Shown here: positions 1-6,375 of the stretch, piece after piece
Position numbering within the stretch: the first letter of the stretch is position 1
Layout: every line of letters begins with the position of its first letter
IMG/VR virus record: IMGVR_UViG_3300017763_000081
Coordinates: 1 to 33,751 of that record
Length of the DNA stretch: 33,751 nt
Direction: 5' to 3' (one strand)
DNA from: a virus
Notes under the pieces: model-generated
What the model was told of the DNA's origin: nothing
Seen by the model: the letters and a program-made list of their open reading frames with translations, nothing else
Databases searched by the model: none
Translations under genes and position numbers: made by a program

Positions 1-1
1 A

Positions 2-1573
2 GAACATTTTGTTCACTATGGTTATATTCCAGGATTTGGCTTTTATTGCTTTGGTCTGATACACCTAATTGGTGGATTTTCAAAATCAGGCACAATGCTG
101 TTAAGACAGTTAGTAGACGCAGGTACATTATCAAATCTCCCAGGTGGTTTTAAAGCAAGAGGCTTACGTATCAAAGGTGATGATACACCAATCGGTCCAG
201 CAGAATGGCGTGATGTAGATGCACCGTCTGGAACCATACGAGATAACCTAATGCCATTACCTTACAAAGAGCCTAGCCAAGTGCTTGCTGCTTTGATGGA
301 TAAAATTATTGACGAAGGTAGACGTTTTGCTTCTGCTGCAGATATGAAAGTATCTGACATGTCGTCTAACTCTCCAGTAGGTTCTACACTTGCAATACTA
401 GAACGAACACTCAAAGTAATGTCAGCTGTTAATGCTCGTATATATTATGCAATGAAAAAAGAGTTTGGTCTACTTAAAACTTTAATAAAAGATTATACCG
501 ACCCTAATTATGTATATGACCCATCAACTGGAACACCAGGGGCTAAACAAGAAGACTACGATAAAGTAAATGTTATACCTGTAGCTGACCCTAATGCTGC
601 AACTATGGCACAAAAAGTTGTTCAGTACCAAGCATTTATGCAAATGGCACAACAAAACCCAACTATATATGATTTAAAAGAACTTAATCGTCAGATGTTA
701 ACTGTATTAGGTGTTAAGAATATTAATAAGTTAATTAAAGATGAAGATGATGCTAAACGTCTTGACCCTGTATCTGAAAATATGAATATATTAAATGGCA
801 CTCCTGTGAAAGCATTTATAGAACAAGACCACGAAGCTCATATCGAAGTGCATTTAGCATTTATGAATGACCCCTTAGTGAGAAAAATGGTAGGTCAAAG
901 TGTAAAAGCTACTGCTATTCAAAACGCAATAGAAGCTCACATAGCAGAACATATGGCATTCTTATATAGATTAAAAATAGAAGAACAACTAGGAGTACCA
1001 CTTCCACCTCCTGGTGAAACTCTACCTGAAGATATTGAGACTGAAATAGCTAGACTATCAGCAGCAGGAGCAGAAAAACTTTTACAGAAAAATATAGCTG
1101 AGGCTCAAAAAGAAAAACAACAGCAACAAGCTCAAGACCCTATTATTCAAATGCAACAAGCTGAACTAGAATTGAAGAAAATGGAAGCTCAAGCTAAAGC
1201 TAAGAAAACTGAAGCTGAAATCACAGGTATGCACGCAAATAGTTTATTAGCAGAAGCTAAATTAAAATTTGAACAAGAAAAATTAGTATCAGATTATCAA
1301 AGAGATATTGCATTAGCACAAGCTAAACACGACGCAGATGCTGCATTGCAAGGAGCTCAGATTGGAGCTAAAGCAGAGATGGAACAGAAACAAATAGATT
1401 TAAAAGAAGTATTAGAAGGCGCTAAATTAGGAGCTGAACAAGCTAAAGCTCAAGCTGATATGATGCAGCGCCAAGAAGAATCTAGGATGCGTGATGAGAC
1501 TGCTGCTCATGAGCAGAAGTTAAAAGACAAAACCGAGATAGAAGAAACTAAAGATGAGGATAACACTAACTAA
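2..1573 (+). CDS. Portal protein, C-terminal part (5' truncated)
   Basis: The frame is open from base 2 of the window, well upstream of the first in-frame ATG at 95, so this is the 3' part of a longer gene. The portal forms the dodecameric ring through which DNA is packaged and ejected. The visible start (HYGYIPGFGFY, then GGFSKSGTMLLRQL and LSNLPGGFKARG) and the following segment through PLPYKEPSQVL match what I recall of portal proteins of P22-like and marine podoviruses. The last 150 or so residues are a Gln/Ala/Lys/Glu-rich helical, coiled-coil-like region, as expected for a portal barrel or crown. It is followed by head assembly genes, the usual order. I am confident it is structural and fairly confident it is portal; the missing N-terminus prevents a length check. 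Confidence 0.82.
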   Translation, partial: EHFVHYGYIPGFGFYCFGLIHLIGGFSKSGTMLLRQLVDAGTLSNLPGGFKARGLRIKGDDTPIGPAEWRDVDAPSGTIRDNLMPLPYKEPSQVLAALMDKIIDEGRRFASAADMKVSDMSSNSPVGSTLAILERTLKVMSAVNARIYYAMKKEFGLLKTLIKDYTDPNYVYDPSTGTPGAKQEDYDKVNVIPVADPNAATMAQKVVQYQAFMQMAQQNPTIYDLKELNRQMLTVLGVKNINKLIKDEDDAKRLDPVSENMNILNGTPVKAFIEQDHEAHIEVHLAFMNDPLVRKMVGQSVKATAIQNAIEAHIAEHMAFLYRLKIEEQLGVPLPPPGETLPEDIETEIARLSAAGAEKLLQKNIAEAQKEKQQQQAQDPIIQMQQAELELKKMEAQAKAKKTEAEITGMHANSLLAEAKLKFEQEKLVSDYQRDIALAQAKHDADAALQGAQIGAKAEMEQKQIDLKEVLEGAKLGAEQAKAQADMMQRQEESRMRDETAAHEQKLKDKTEIEETKDEDNTN

Positions 1574-1587
1574 AAAAAAGGATTAAC

Positions 1588-1839
1588 ATGGCAGAGAAAG
1601 AAACGCTTATGCTTTTATCAAGCCAGATAAAAGAAAGACGCAACGAAGTAACGGAAGACATGGCTAGAGGGGGTGCAGACCTTGGAGGTTATCAACATGC
1701 ATGTGGACAGGTTAGAGGATTTGATACAGTTCAAATGATGATTGCTGATATGCTGGTAGTGCACAAAAAAGAAGAAGAAGACTTTGAAAGTAGCCCTACA
1801 GATAATATAGTTACTATAGATAAAGGGGATAAGAAATGA
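1588..1839 (+). CDS. Small conserved-type head-module protein, unknown function
   Basis: This 83-residue product sits between portal and the co-chaperonin-like gene. The start is backed by AAAGGA eight bases upstream, and its stop overlaps the next start in an ATGA arrangement, so the two are probably translationally coupled. It is predicted soluble, with an N-terminal helix (KETLMLLSSQIKERRNEV), a middle part GGYQHACGQVRGFDTVQMMI, and an acidic tail. There is no membrane segment or catalytic motif that I can see. Small proteins of this kind are common after portal genes in marine podoviruses, but I know no function. Confidence 0.7.
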   Translation: MAEKETLMLLSSQIKERRNEVTEDMARGGADLGGYQHACGQVRGFDTVQMMIADMLVVHKKEEEDFESSPTDNIVTIDKGDKK

Positions 1840-2321
1840 GTATAGACCCTAATATCGAAAGCGATTATATTTTAGCTACACCAGATAAAACTATAGTAAA
1901 CGCTGGTGGCAAGCCAATTAAAAAACCCAAAAACACAACTACCACTAATGGTAAAAAAGTAAGTGAGGATGAAGCATTAGCTAAACTTACTACACAACTA
2001 CCTGATGTTAAAGGCTATCGTATTTTATGTATGGTGCCTGAAGCAGATGAAAAGTATGAAAGTGGTCTTATTAAATCAGATTCTGTAAAGCAAATACAAG
2101 AGCATTCAACAGTGGTCTTATTTGTTATGCAGCTAGGAGATTTAGCTTATCAAGATGAAGCTAGATTTCCGACAGGAGCATGGTGTAAAGAAGGAGACTT
2201 CGTTATTACTCGTGCTTATGCAGGCACTAGAATTAAAATTCACGGAAAAGAATTCCGCATTATTAACGACGACACGGTTGAAGCTGTAGTGGATGACCCA
2301 CGTGGCTACGAGCGCGCATAG
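1836..2321 (+). CDS. GroES-like co-chaperonin (Cpn10 domain)
   Basis: The 161-residue protein has a polar N-terminal extension of about 50 residues, then a segment resembling Cpn10/GroES. VKGYRILCMVPEADEKYESG corresponds to the first strand and the mobile loop (residues about 58-77, with GLI near 77-79). GDFVITRAYAGTRIKIHGKE followed by RIINDDTVEAVV (about 120-152) matches the GroES C-terminal half, usually GD.V....YAGTEIK..GEEY.I....D.LAV. GroES caps GroEL and helps fold substrates; phage versions such as T4 gp31 adapt GroEL to fold the major capsid protein. Its place between portal and capsid genes fits capsid folding. The middle of the domain is divergent. It could also be a GroES-fold protein that no longer binds GroEL. 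Confidence 0.75.
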   Translation: MSIDPNIESDYILATPDKTIVNAGGKPIKKPKNTTTTNGKKVSEDEALAKLTTQLPDVKGYRILCMVPEADEKYESGLIKSDSVKQIQEHSTVVLFVMQLGDLAYQDEARFPTGAWCKEGDFVITRAYAGTRIKIHGKEFRIINDDTVEAVVDDPRGYERA

Positions 2322-2330
2322 GAGAATAGC

Positions 2331-3353
2331 ATGGCAGAAATAATTAATGAAATGCCCGACGAAGTAGAAGGTGAAGAACTTGAGGTAGATTTAAATAAAA
2401 AAGAATCTAAACCTGAAAAGTCTACTGCAGATGTAGAGCGAGTAGAACAACCTAAAAAAGCAGACGCGGAGTTAGAAATTGAAGAAGAAGATGATACTCC
2501 ACCTGAAGATAGAGGCAAAGAACCACTACCTGAAGATATTGTAAAAGAGGTAGAGGAAGATACTCTTGAAGGATACTCTGACCGAGTTAAACAAAGATTT
2601 GCTCAACTTAAAAAAATGCAACACGACGAAAGGCGTGAAAAAGAAAGAGCTCAAAGAGAAAAAGATGAAGCTATTGCTTATGCTCAAAAAGTAGCGGAAC
2701 AAAATAAAAAATTACAATCTACTCTAAGTACTGGAGAAGAAGATTATATTAAAACAGTCCTATCGTCTGCTGAAGCAGAGGTTAATTTAGCTAAGCGAGA
2801 ATATAGAGAAGCTTATGAAAGTGGAGAGACTGATGCCATAGTTGAAGCGCAAGCTAAAATGAATGAAGCTCAGATGAAATTATCACAAGCTAAAGGACTC
2901 AAACCTCAATATACTCCTTCACAAACAGAACAAAATAGTGTAGAGTCTAATCAACAACAGGTACGTTCTACAATGCCTAAACCAGATGCTAAAGCTCAAG
3001 CTTGGCAAGAACAAAATACTTGGTTTGGTAAAGATGAAGAAATGACTTCATTAGCTTTAGGACTACATGAAAAATTAGTTAGAAATGGAATTGACCCCAC
3101 TTCTGACGCATACTACCGTCGTATAGATGAAACGATGCAGAAACGATTCCCTGAGAACTTTGGGGATAATTCGTTGGAATCGGATAAACCCGCCCAACGC
3201 AAACCTTCTAATGTAGTTGCACCGGCAACGCGAAGTACTGCGCCAAAGAAAGTACGCCTAAGTAAGACACAAGTTGCTTTTGCTAAAAAGCTTAAGTTAA
3301 CACCGGAGCAATATGCACGAGAAATGATTAAATTGGAGAACGCAAATGGATAA
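2331..3353 (+). CDS. Probable scaffolding protein
   Basis: This 340-residue, highly charged protein starts behind AGGAG. The first 90 residues are strongly acidic (runs such as EEEDDTPPEDRGKE), residues about 90-190 are long Lys/Glu/Gln/Ala helices with coiled-coil character, and the C-terminus is basic (APKKVRLSKTQVAFAKKLKL). That architecture, no recognisable catalytic motif, and the position between portal and major capsid protein are typical of phage scaffolding proteins, which guide procapsid assembly and then leave. The basic C-terminal tail would be the capsid-binding end, by analogy with P22. The assignment rests on architecture and synteny, not on a family motif. Its end overlaps the next gene by eight bases. 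Confidence 0.65.
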   Translation: MAEIINEMPDEVEGEELEVDLNKKESKPEKSTADVERVEQPKKADAELEIEEEDDTPPEDRGKEPLPEDIVKEVEEDTLEGYSDRVKQRFAQLKKMQHDERREKERAQREKDEAIAYAQKVAEQNKKLQSTLSTGEEDYIKTVLSSAEAEVNLAKREYREAYESGETDAIVEAQAKMNEAQMKLSQAKGLKPQYTPSQTEQNSVESNQQQVRSTMPKPDAKAQAWQEQNTWFGKDEEMTSLALGLHEKLVRNGIDPTSDAYYRRIDETMQKRFPENFGDNSLESDKPAQRKPSNVVAPATRSTAPKKVRLSKTQVAFAKKLKLTPEQYAREMIKLENANG

Positions 3354-3798
3354 GGTAAAAAGAGAATCAAGAGAAACAGAAGTAAGACAAGACGAAGCGA
3401 AAAAATGGCAACCTGCCTCACTTCTTCCGGAGTTCAAACAACAACCGGGATGGGCGTATCGTTGGATAAGAGTTTCTTTACTTAATGAACCTGATAACAT
3501 GAACGTCTCTTCAAAAATGCGTGAAGGCTGGGAACCGGTGAAGCATTCGGAACACCCAGAAGTCATAATACAGGCAGACCCCAATAGCCAATTTAAAGAA
3601 GGCATAGAAATTGGAGGTCTATTACTTTGTAAAGCTCCTCAAGAAATGATGGACCAAAGAGCAGCACATATTAATGAAAAAACCCGTGCTCAGACTGAAG
3701 CAGTAGATGCGTCATACATGAATCAAAACGACCCACGTATGCCTAAATTTGCTGAAGGTCAAGAAAATGGTCGAAGTTTTGGAAAGGGGAAAAAATAA
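3346..3798 (+). CDS. Conserved-type head-module protein, unknown
   Basis: A 150-residue soluble protein overlapping the scaffold-like gene by eight bases (ATGGATAA). It has an Arg/Lys/Glu N-terminus, then a compact-looking segment (GWAYRWIRVSLLNEPDNMN, KMREGWEPV) and a later IEIGGLLLCKAPQEMMDQRA before a Gly/Lys tail. The pattern W..RW.R......D..N...K..EGWEPV is one I associate with small proteins next to capsid genes in marine phages, with no assigned function. It could be a minor head protein or scaffold partner. Gene order is the only evidence for its role. Confidence 0.68.
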   Translation: MDKVKRESRETEVRQDEAKKWQPASLLPEFKQQPGWAYRWIRVSLLNEPDNMNVSSKMREGWEPVKHSEHPEVIIQADPNSQFKEGIEIGGLLLCKAPQEMMDQRAAHINEKTRAQTEAVDASYMNQNDPRMPKFAEGQENGRSFGKGKK

Positions 3799-3813
3799 AT
3801 AGGAGAAACAATC

Positions 3814-4431
3814 ATGGCAACTACAGCTACGCCCTATGGGCTTAAAGCAGTAAACCATATAGGCGGTACTCCGTACGCGGGTTCTACACGTCTATTACCG
3901 ATTGCTTCTGGATTTGGAACTAACATATATAATGGCTCTATTGTTAAAATAGCAGCCGCCGGAACTATTGAAGTTGTTACAGTGACAGGTAATGGAGGTG
4001 GCGGAGCAGCCGCATCATTCCCAGCTGGTACAATTGGTGTTTTTGTAGGTTGTACTTACACAGACCCTAGTCTCGGTACAGTAGTATTTAGGCAAAGTTT
4101 CCCAACAGGAACAGTTGCTGACGATATTCAAGCATATGTTATTGACGACCCAGATGTAGTCTTTCAAGCACAAGCGGACGGCTCAGTGACACAAGCTGAC
4201 TTAGGTCAGAACACTCACTTAGCGGCAGCGCAGTCTACAACTACAGGCGACACTACTACAGGTAATTCTAATTCTGCAGTGACCGCCACAACAGCTACGA
4301 CAAACACTTTTGCTTTCCGTATTGTTGATTTTGTAGATGGTCCAAAATCCACTGTAGGTGATGCATTTACCGACTTATTGATTAAATTCAATCCAGGTAT
4401 GCACTCTTACACTAACGCAACTGGAATCTAA
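3814..4431 (+). CDS. Probable capsid decoration or head structural protein
   Basis: This 205-residue protein starts behind AGGAG and lies directly before the major capsid gene. It is rich in Gly, Ala, Thr and Val with few charges and reads as mainly beta-strand (TPYGLKAVNHIGGTPYAG, then alternating Val/Thr stretches), ending FNPGMHSYTNATGI. Low charge, beta-rich composition and the position next to the capsid gene fit a head decoration or capsid-stabilising protein. A Thr-rich stretch around residues 135-160 looks like a linker. No enzyme motif is visible. The structural role is likely; the exact one is inferred. Confidence 0.65.
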   Translation: MATTATPYGLKAVNHIGGTPYAGSTRLLPIASGFGTNIYNGSIVKIAAAGTIEVVTVTGNGGGGAAASFPAGTIGVFVGCTYTDPSLGTVVFRQSFPTGTVADDIQAYVIDDPDVVFQAQADGSVTQADLGQNTHLAAAQSTTTGDTTTGNSNSAVTATTATTNTFAFRIVDFVDGPKSTVGDAFTDLLIKFNPGMHSYTNATGI

Positions 4432-4447
4432 TTAAGGAGAATATGAT

Positions 4448-5377
4448 ATGGCGATTTCAAGAGCCCAGCTCCTTAAGGAGCTATTACCAGGACTTAATGC
4501 TTTATTCGGTTTAGAATATGAGCGTTATGGAGAAGAACATAAAGAGATTTACGAAACTGAATCTTCAGACCGTTCTTTTGAAGAAGAAACAAAACTAGCT
4601 GGTTTTGCAGCCGCACCTCTGAAAAATGAGGGAGCAGCTATTGCGTATGATAACGCACAAGAAGCTTTTACAGCTAGATATAACCACGTAACAATTGCTT
4701 TAGGATTCAGTTTAACTGAAGAAGCGGTTGAAGATAATCTATATGATAGTCTTTCAGCTCGTTATACTAAAGCTCTTGCTCGTTCAATGGCAAATACTAA
4801 GCAAGTTCGTGCAGCTAATGTTTTAAACAATGGCTTCAACGGTGCTTTCTTAGGTGGTGACGCACGTTCACTATTTGGTACAGCCGCTGGCGGTGCAGTT
4901 ACTAACCACCCATTAGTTTCAGGTGGTACAAACAGTAACGTACAGGCAGTTGCAACAGACCTTAACGAAACAGCATTAGAAAACGCAGTGATTCAAATCG
5001 CAGCGTGGACCGATGAAAGAGGGTTATTAATTGCCGCTAAACCTCGTAAGTTGGTAATTCCACCAGCGTTACAATTCGTTGCTACTCGTTTATTAGATAC
5101 TCAACAGCGTGTTGGTACAGCTGATAACGACCTTAACGCATTGAGAAACAATGGTTCAATTCCAGAAGGTTACACAATTAATCACTACTTAACAGACGGT
5201 GATGCATATTTCTTAACAACCGACGTTCCTAACGGTATGAAGCATTTCGAAAGAACTGCATTAACTACTTCTATGGACGGTGATTTCGACACAGGTAATG
5301 TTAGATACAAAGCCCGTGAAAGATATTCATTTGGTTGGTCAGACCCTCTCGGTATGTGGGGTTCACCAGGTGCTTAA
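4448..5377 (+). CDS. Major capsid protein
   Basis: This 309-residue product forms the capsid shell. It follows scaffold-like and decoration-like genes, has AAGGAG upstream, and is followed at once by a strong terminator, all as expected for a highly expressed capsid gene. Sequence cues recalled from HK97-fold capsids of Mu-like and marine podovirus type are LPGLNALFGLEYERYGEEHK at the N-terminus, the ALGFSLTEEAVEDNLYD segment near residue 90, the LLIAAKPRKLVIPPALQF strand near residue 200, and FGWSDPLGMWGSPGA at the C-terminus. The length fits that group. No internal frameshift or truncation is visible. Confidence 0.88.
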   Translation: MAISRAQLLKELLPGLNALFGLEYERYGEEHKEIYETESSDRSFEEETKLAGFAAAPLKNEGAAIAYDNAQEAFTARYNHVTIALGFSLTEEAVEDNLYDSLSARYTKALARSMANTKQVRAANVLNNGFNGAFLGGDARSLFGTAAGGAVTNHPLVSGGTNSNVQAVATDLNETALENAVIQIAAWTDERGLLIAAKPRKLVIPPALQFVATRLLDTQQRVGTADNDLNALRNNGSIPEGYTINHYLTDGDAYFLTTDVPNGMKHFERTALTTSMDGDFDTGNVRYKARERYSFGWSDPLGMWGSPGA

Positions 5378-5394
5378 TTAAAGCACTCCTCCTG

Positions 5395-5427
5395 AAAACC
5401 CGGCTCCTCTCTGTCGGGTTTTCTTTT
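5395..5427 (+). terminator. Rho-independent terminator after capsid gene
   Basis: AAAACCCG (5395-5402) pairs perfectly with CGGGTTTT (5415-5422) around a 12-base loop, followed by a C-interrupted T tract. It lies 18 bases after the capsid stop and would end or attenuate head-module transcripts. Confidence 0.85.
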
Positions 5428-5435
5428 ATATAAGG

Positions 5436-5441
5436 TATAAT
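5436..5441 (+). promoter_or_regulatory. Candidate -10 box before the lipoprotein gene
   Basis: A perfect TATAAT stands 8 bases before the ATG at 5450. No convincing -35 box exists because the terminator stem occupies that place. If used, the transcript would begin within one or two bases of the start codon, giving a leaderless or nearly leaderless message; no Shine-Dalgarno is present there. Confidence 0.4.
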
Positions 5442-5449
5442 ATAAATAA

Positions 5450-5731
5450 ATGATTAAGTGGATATTACTACTAAGTTTCTTTTTATCAGGGTGTACATAT
5501 TTTATACACAATGAGTCCTATCAATTTATAGATAGAAGTAAAAATATGTACGATATAGGAACACTATTTAATGATAAAAAATCTAGTACAGAAATATTAG
5601 TAGACGTATTTAAAGAAAAACCAACAAGAGTAACAGGGTTTAGTTGTGGTAATAAATTATATTCTGATTATCCATGTATGGAAGCTCTAGGTTGTATAAT
5701 AATCGAGGAAAAAAATGCAATATTTGATTGA
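5450..5731 (+). CDS. Small predicted lipoprotein, unknown function
   Basis: A 93-residue protein with a classic lipoprotein signal: MIKWILLLSFFLSGC, with a hydrophobic core and an LSGC lipobox whose Cys15 would be lipidated after signal peptidase II cleavage. The mature part is about 79 residues with three further cysteines (66, 76, 82) that could form a disulfide in the periplasm. The start has no Shine-Dalgarno but sits just after a TATAAT box. It overlaps the next gene by 17 bases. Phage lipoproteins of this size include outer-spanin proteins and superinfection-exclusion proteins such as T5 Llp. Nothing decides between these, although its place outside the lysis cassette favours exclusion or a moron role. 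Confidence 0.65.
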   Translation: MIKWILLLSFFLSGCTYFIHNESYQFIDRSKNMYDIGTLFNDKKSSTEILVDVFKEKPTRVTGFSCGNKLYSDYPCMEALGCIIIEEKNAIFD

Positions 5732-6056
5732 TATGTTTGGAGTTAGCGTTGTATGTATGGTTGCGTCTGTATTAGGAGGTTTCTGTAATTACAATGTTAA
5801 AAAAGCCAAAGGCAAAGTGCCTCGTGGCGGGCATATTAATTGGCTTGTAGAGCGTAAACGTGCTCGTATAGAATTTATGTTATCTGTATTTATTGCAGCT
5901 ATATCAGCTGAGTTCTTTGTACCCCCTATTGTTAATCAATTTGGTCTTCATATAACATTTTCTCCAGCCATAGCTTTCTTTATTGGATATAGTGGTATGA
6001 GACTTATACCTATGATGGAACGCAAAGTATCGCAAGCACTTGATAAGTTGGGATAA
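5715..6056 (+). CDS. Small membrane protein, possible holin
   Basis: A 113-residue protein with a good GAGG Shine-Dalgarno inside the preceding gene. Three hydrophobic segments are visible: residues about 5-24 (FGVSVVCMVASVLGGFC), 54-72 (FMLSVFIAAISAEFFV) and 82-98 (SPAIAFFIGYSGMRLI), separated by a basic loop (KKAKGKVPRGG, VERKRAR). Size, segment spacing and the GG..NY and GYSGMRLI patterns recall LydA-like holins of the holin III superfamily. A separate 3TM-type holin lies beside the endolysin at 19929-20411, so this one may be a second holin, a pinholin or antiholin, or a membrane protein paired with the lipoprotein just upstream. Confidence 0.55.
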   Translation: MQYLIDMFGVSVVCMVASVLGGFCNYNVKKAKGKVPRGGHINWLVERKRARIEFMLSVFIAAISAEFFVPPIVNQFGLHITFSPAIAFFIGYSGMRLIPMMERKVSQALDKLG

Positions 6057-6095
6057 ACTCATGAATTTACTTAGTGCACAAATGTAACTAAAATA

Positions 6096-6101
6096 TATAA
6101 T
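6096..6101 (+). promoter_or_regulatory. -10 box of the pqqA promoter
   Basis: A perfect TATAAT lies 44 bases before the pqqA start in non-coding sequence; transcription would begin near 6108. The -35 is weak (TTAGTG at 6071-6076, 19 bases away). ACAAAT (6078-6083) and ATTTGT (6102-6107) form an inverted repeat around the -10 box, which could be a regulator site. Confidence 0.5.
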
Positions 6102-6108
6102 ATTTGTA

Positions 6109-6121
6109 TCAGCAGTGCTGA
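6109..6121 (+). promoter_or_regulatory. Operator-like dyad or leader hairpin before pqqA
   Basis: TCAGCAGTGCTGA is a perfect 13-base palindrome centred on 6115. It begins at the predicted transcription start and ends 11 bases before the Shine-Dalgarno. As DNA it could be an operator; as RNA it would form a 5-bp stem with a 3-base loop. Confidence 0.4.
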
Positions 6122-6145
6122 AATCTAATATAAAGGAGAAATACT

Positions 6146-6220
6146 ATGGCTTGGACTAAACCATCAGCAACTGAAATGCGTTTCGGTTTTGAAGTAACAA
6201 TGTACGTAATGAACAAGTAA
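6146..6220 (+). CDS. pqqA: PQQ precursor peptide PqqA
   Basis: This 24-residue ORF has AAAGGAGA at 6132-6139 and is flanked by its own -10 box and a UUCG terminator. The peptide starts MAWTKPSATEMRF and continues GFEVTMYVMNK. Its length, the N-terminal W-[TK]-KP segment and the R.G[FL]EVT.Y core are those of PqqA from beta- and gammaproteobacteria, from memory of that family. In PQQ biosynthesis the radical-SAM enzyme PqqE, with chaperone PqqD, joins the side chains of the conserved Glu and Tyr, here Glu16 and Tyr20 with the required three-residue gap. Proteolysis and PqqB/PqqC then give the cofactor. No other pqq gene is in the window, so the peptide would have to use host PqqB-E. It sits in a terminator-bounded island between head and tail modules, as a moron would. 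A convergent peptide of another function is possible but seems unlikely. Confidence 0.88.
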   Translation: MAWTKPSATEMRFGFEVTMYVMNK

Positions 6221-6236
6221 TTGTTTAGTTTTAACT

Positions 6237-6258
6237 AAGGGACTTCGGTCCCTTTTTT
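6237..6258 (+). terminator. Strong rho-independent terminator after pqqA
   Basis: AAGGGAC (6237-6243), a TTCG tetraloop closed by C-G, GTCCCTT (6248-6254), and six consecutive T at 6253-6258. It is 16 bases past the pqqA stop and isolates that gene from the downstream structural operon. Confidence 0.93.
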
Positions 6259-6259
6259 A

Positions 6260-6288
6260 TTGTACAAAAACAGTAAATAGAGTATTAT
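6260..6288 (+). promoter_or_regulatory. Candidate promoter of the downstream structural operon
   Basis: TTGTAC (6260-6265), a 17-base spacer and TATTAT (6283-6288) form a sigma70-like promoter immediately after the pqqA terminator. Transcription would start near 6295 and give an 80-base leader before the gene at 6376. Confidence 0.55.
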
Positions 6289-6307
6289 TAGTTATCTGGG
6301 AACAACC

Positions 6308-6352
6308 AGCTTATCAGACTGCCCCAGCAGACGCATACACGACGGATAAGCT
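6308..6352 (+). ncRNA. Structured leader element (nested hairpins)
   Basis: AGCTTATC (6308-6315) pairs perfectly with GATAAGCT (6345-6352). Inside, CTGC (6319-6322) pairs with GCAG (6327-6330) around a CCCA loop, followed by unpaired ACGCATACACGACG. The element lies within the predicted 5' leader, 11 bases before the GGAGAA ribosome binding site of the next gene, and has no U tract, so it is not a terminator. It could be a cis-regulatory RNA, an RNA stabiliser, or a processing site. I cannot match it to a named riboswitch. Confidence 0.5.
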
Positions 6353-6375
6353 TAACTTTGTATGGAGAATTTAAA

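Noticed and set aside
5395-5422. The capsid-distal hairpin as a riboswitch or regulatory RNA
   Set aside because: A single uninterrupted stem followed by a T tract is adequately explained as a terminator.
6358-6375. Upstream TTG start for the structural gene at 6376
   Set aside because: The extra codons overlap the GGAGAA ribosome binding site of the ATG at 6376, which has ideal spacing.
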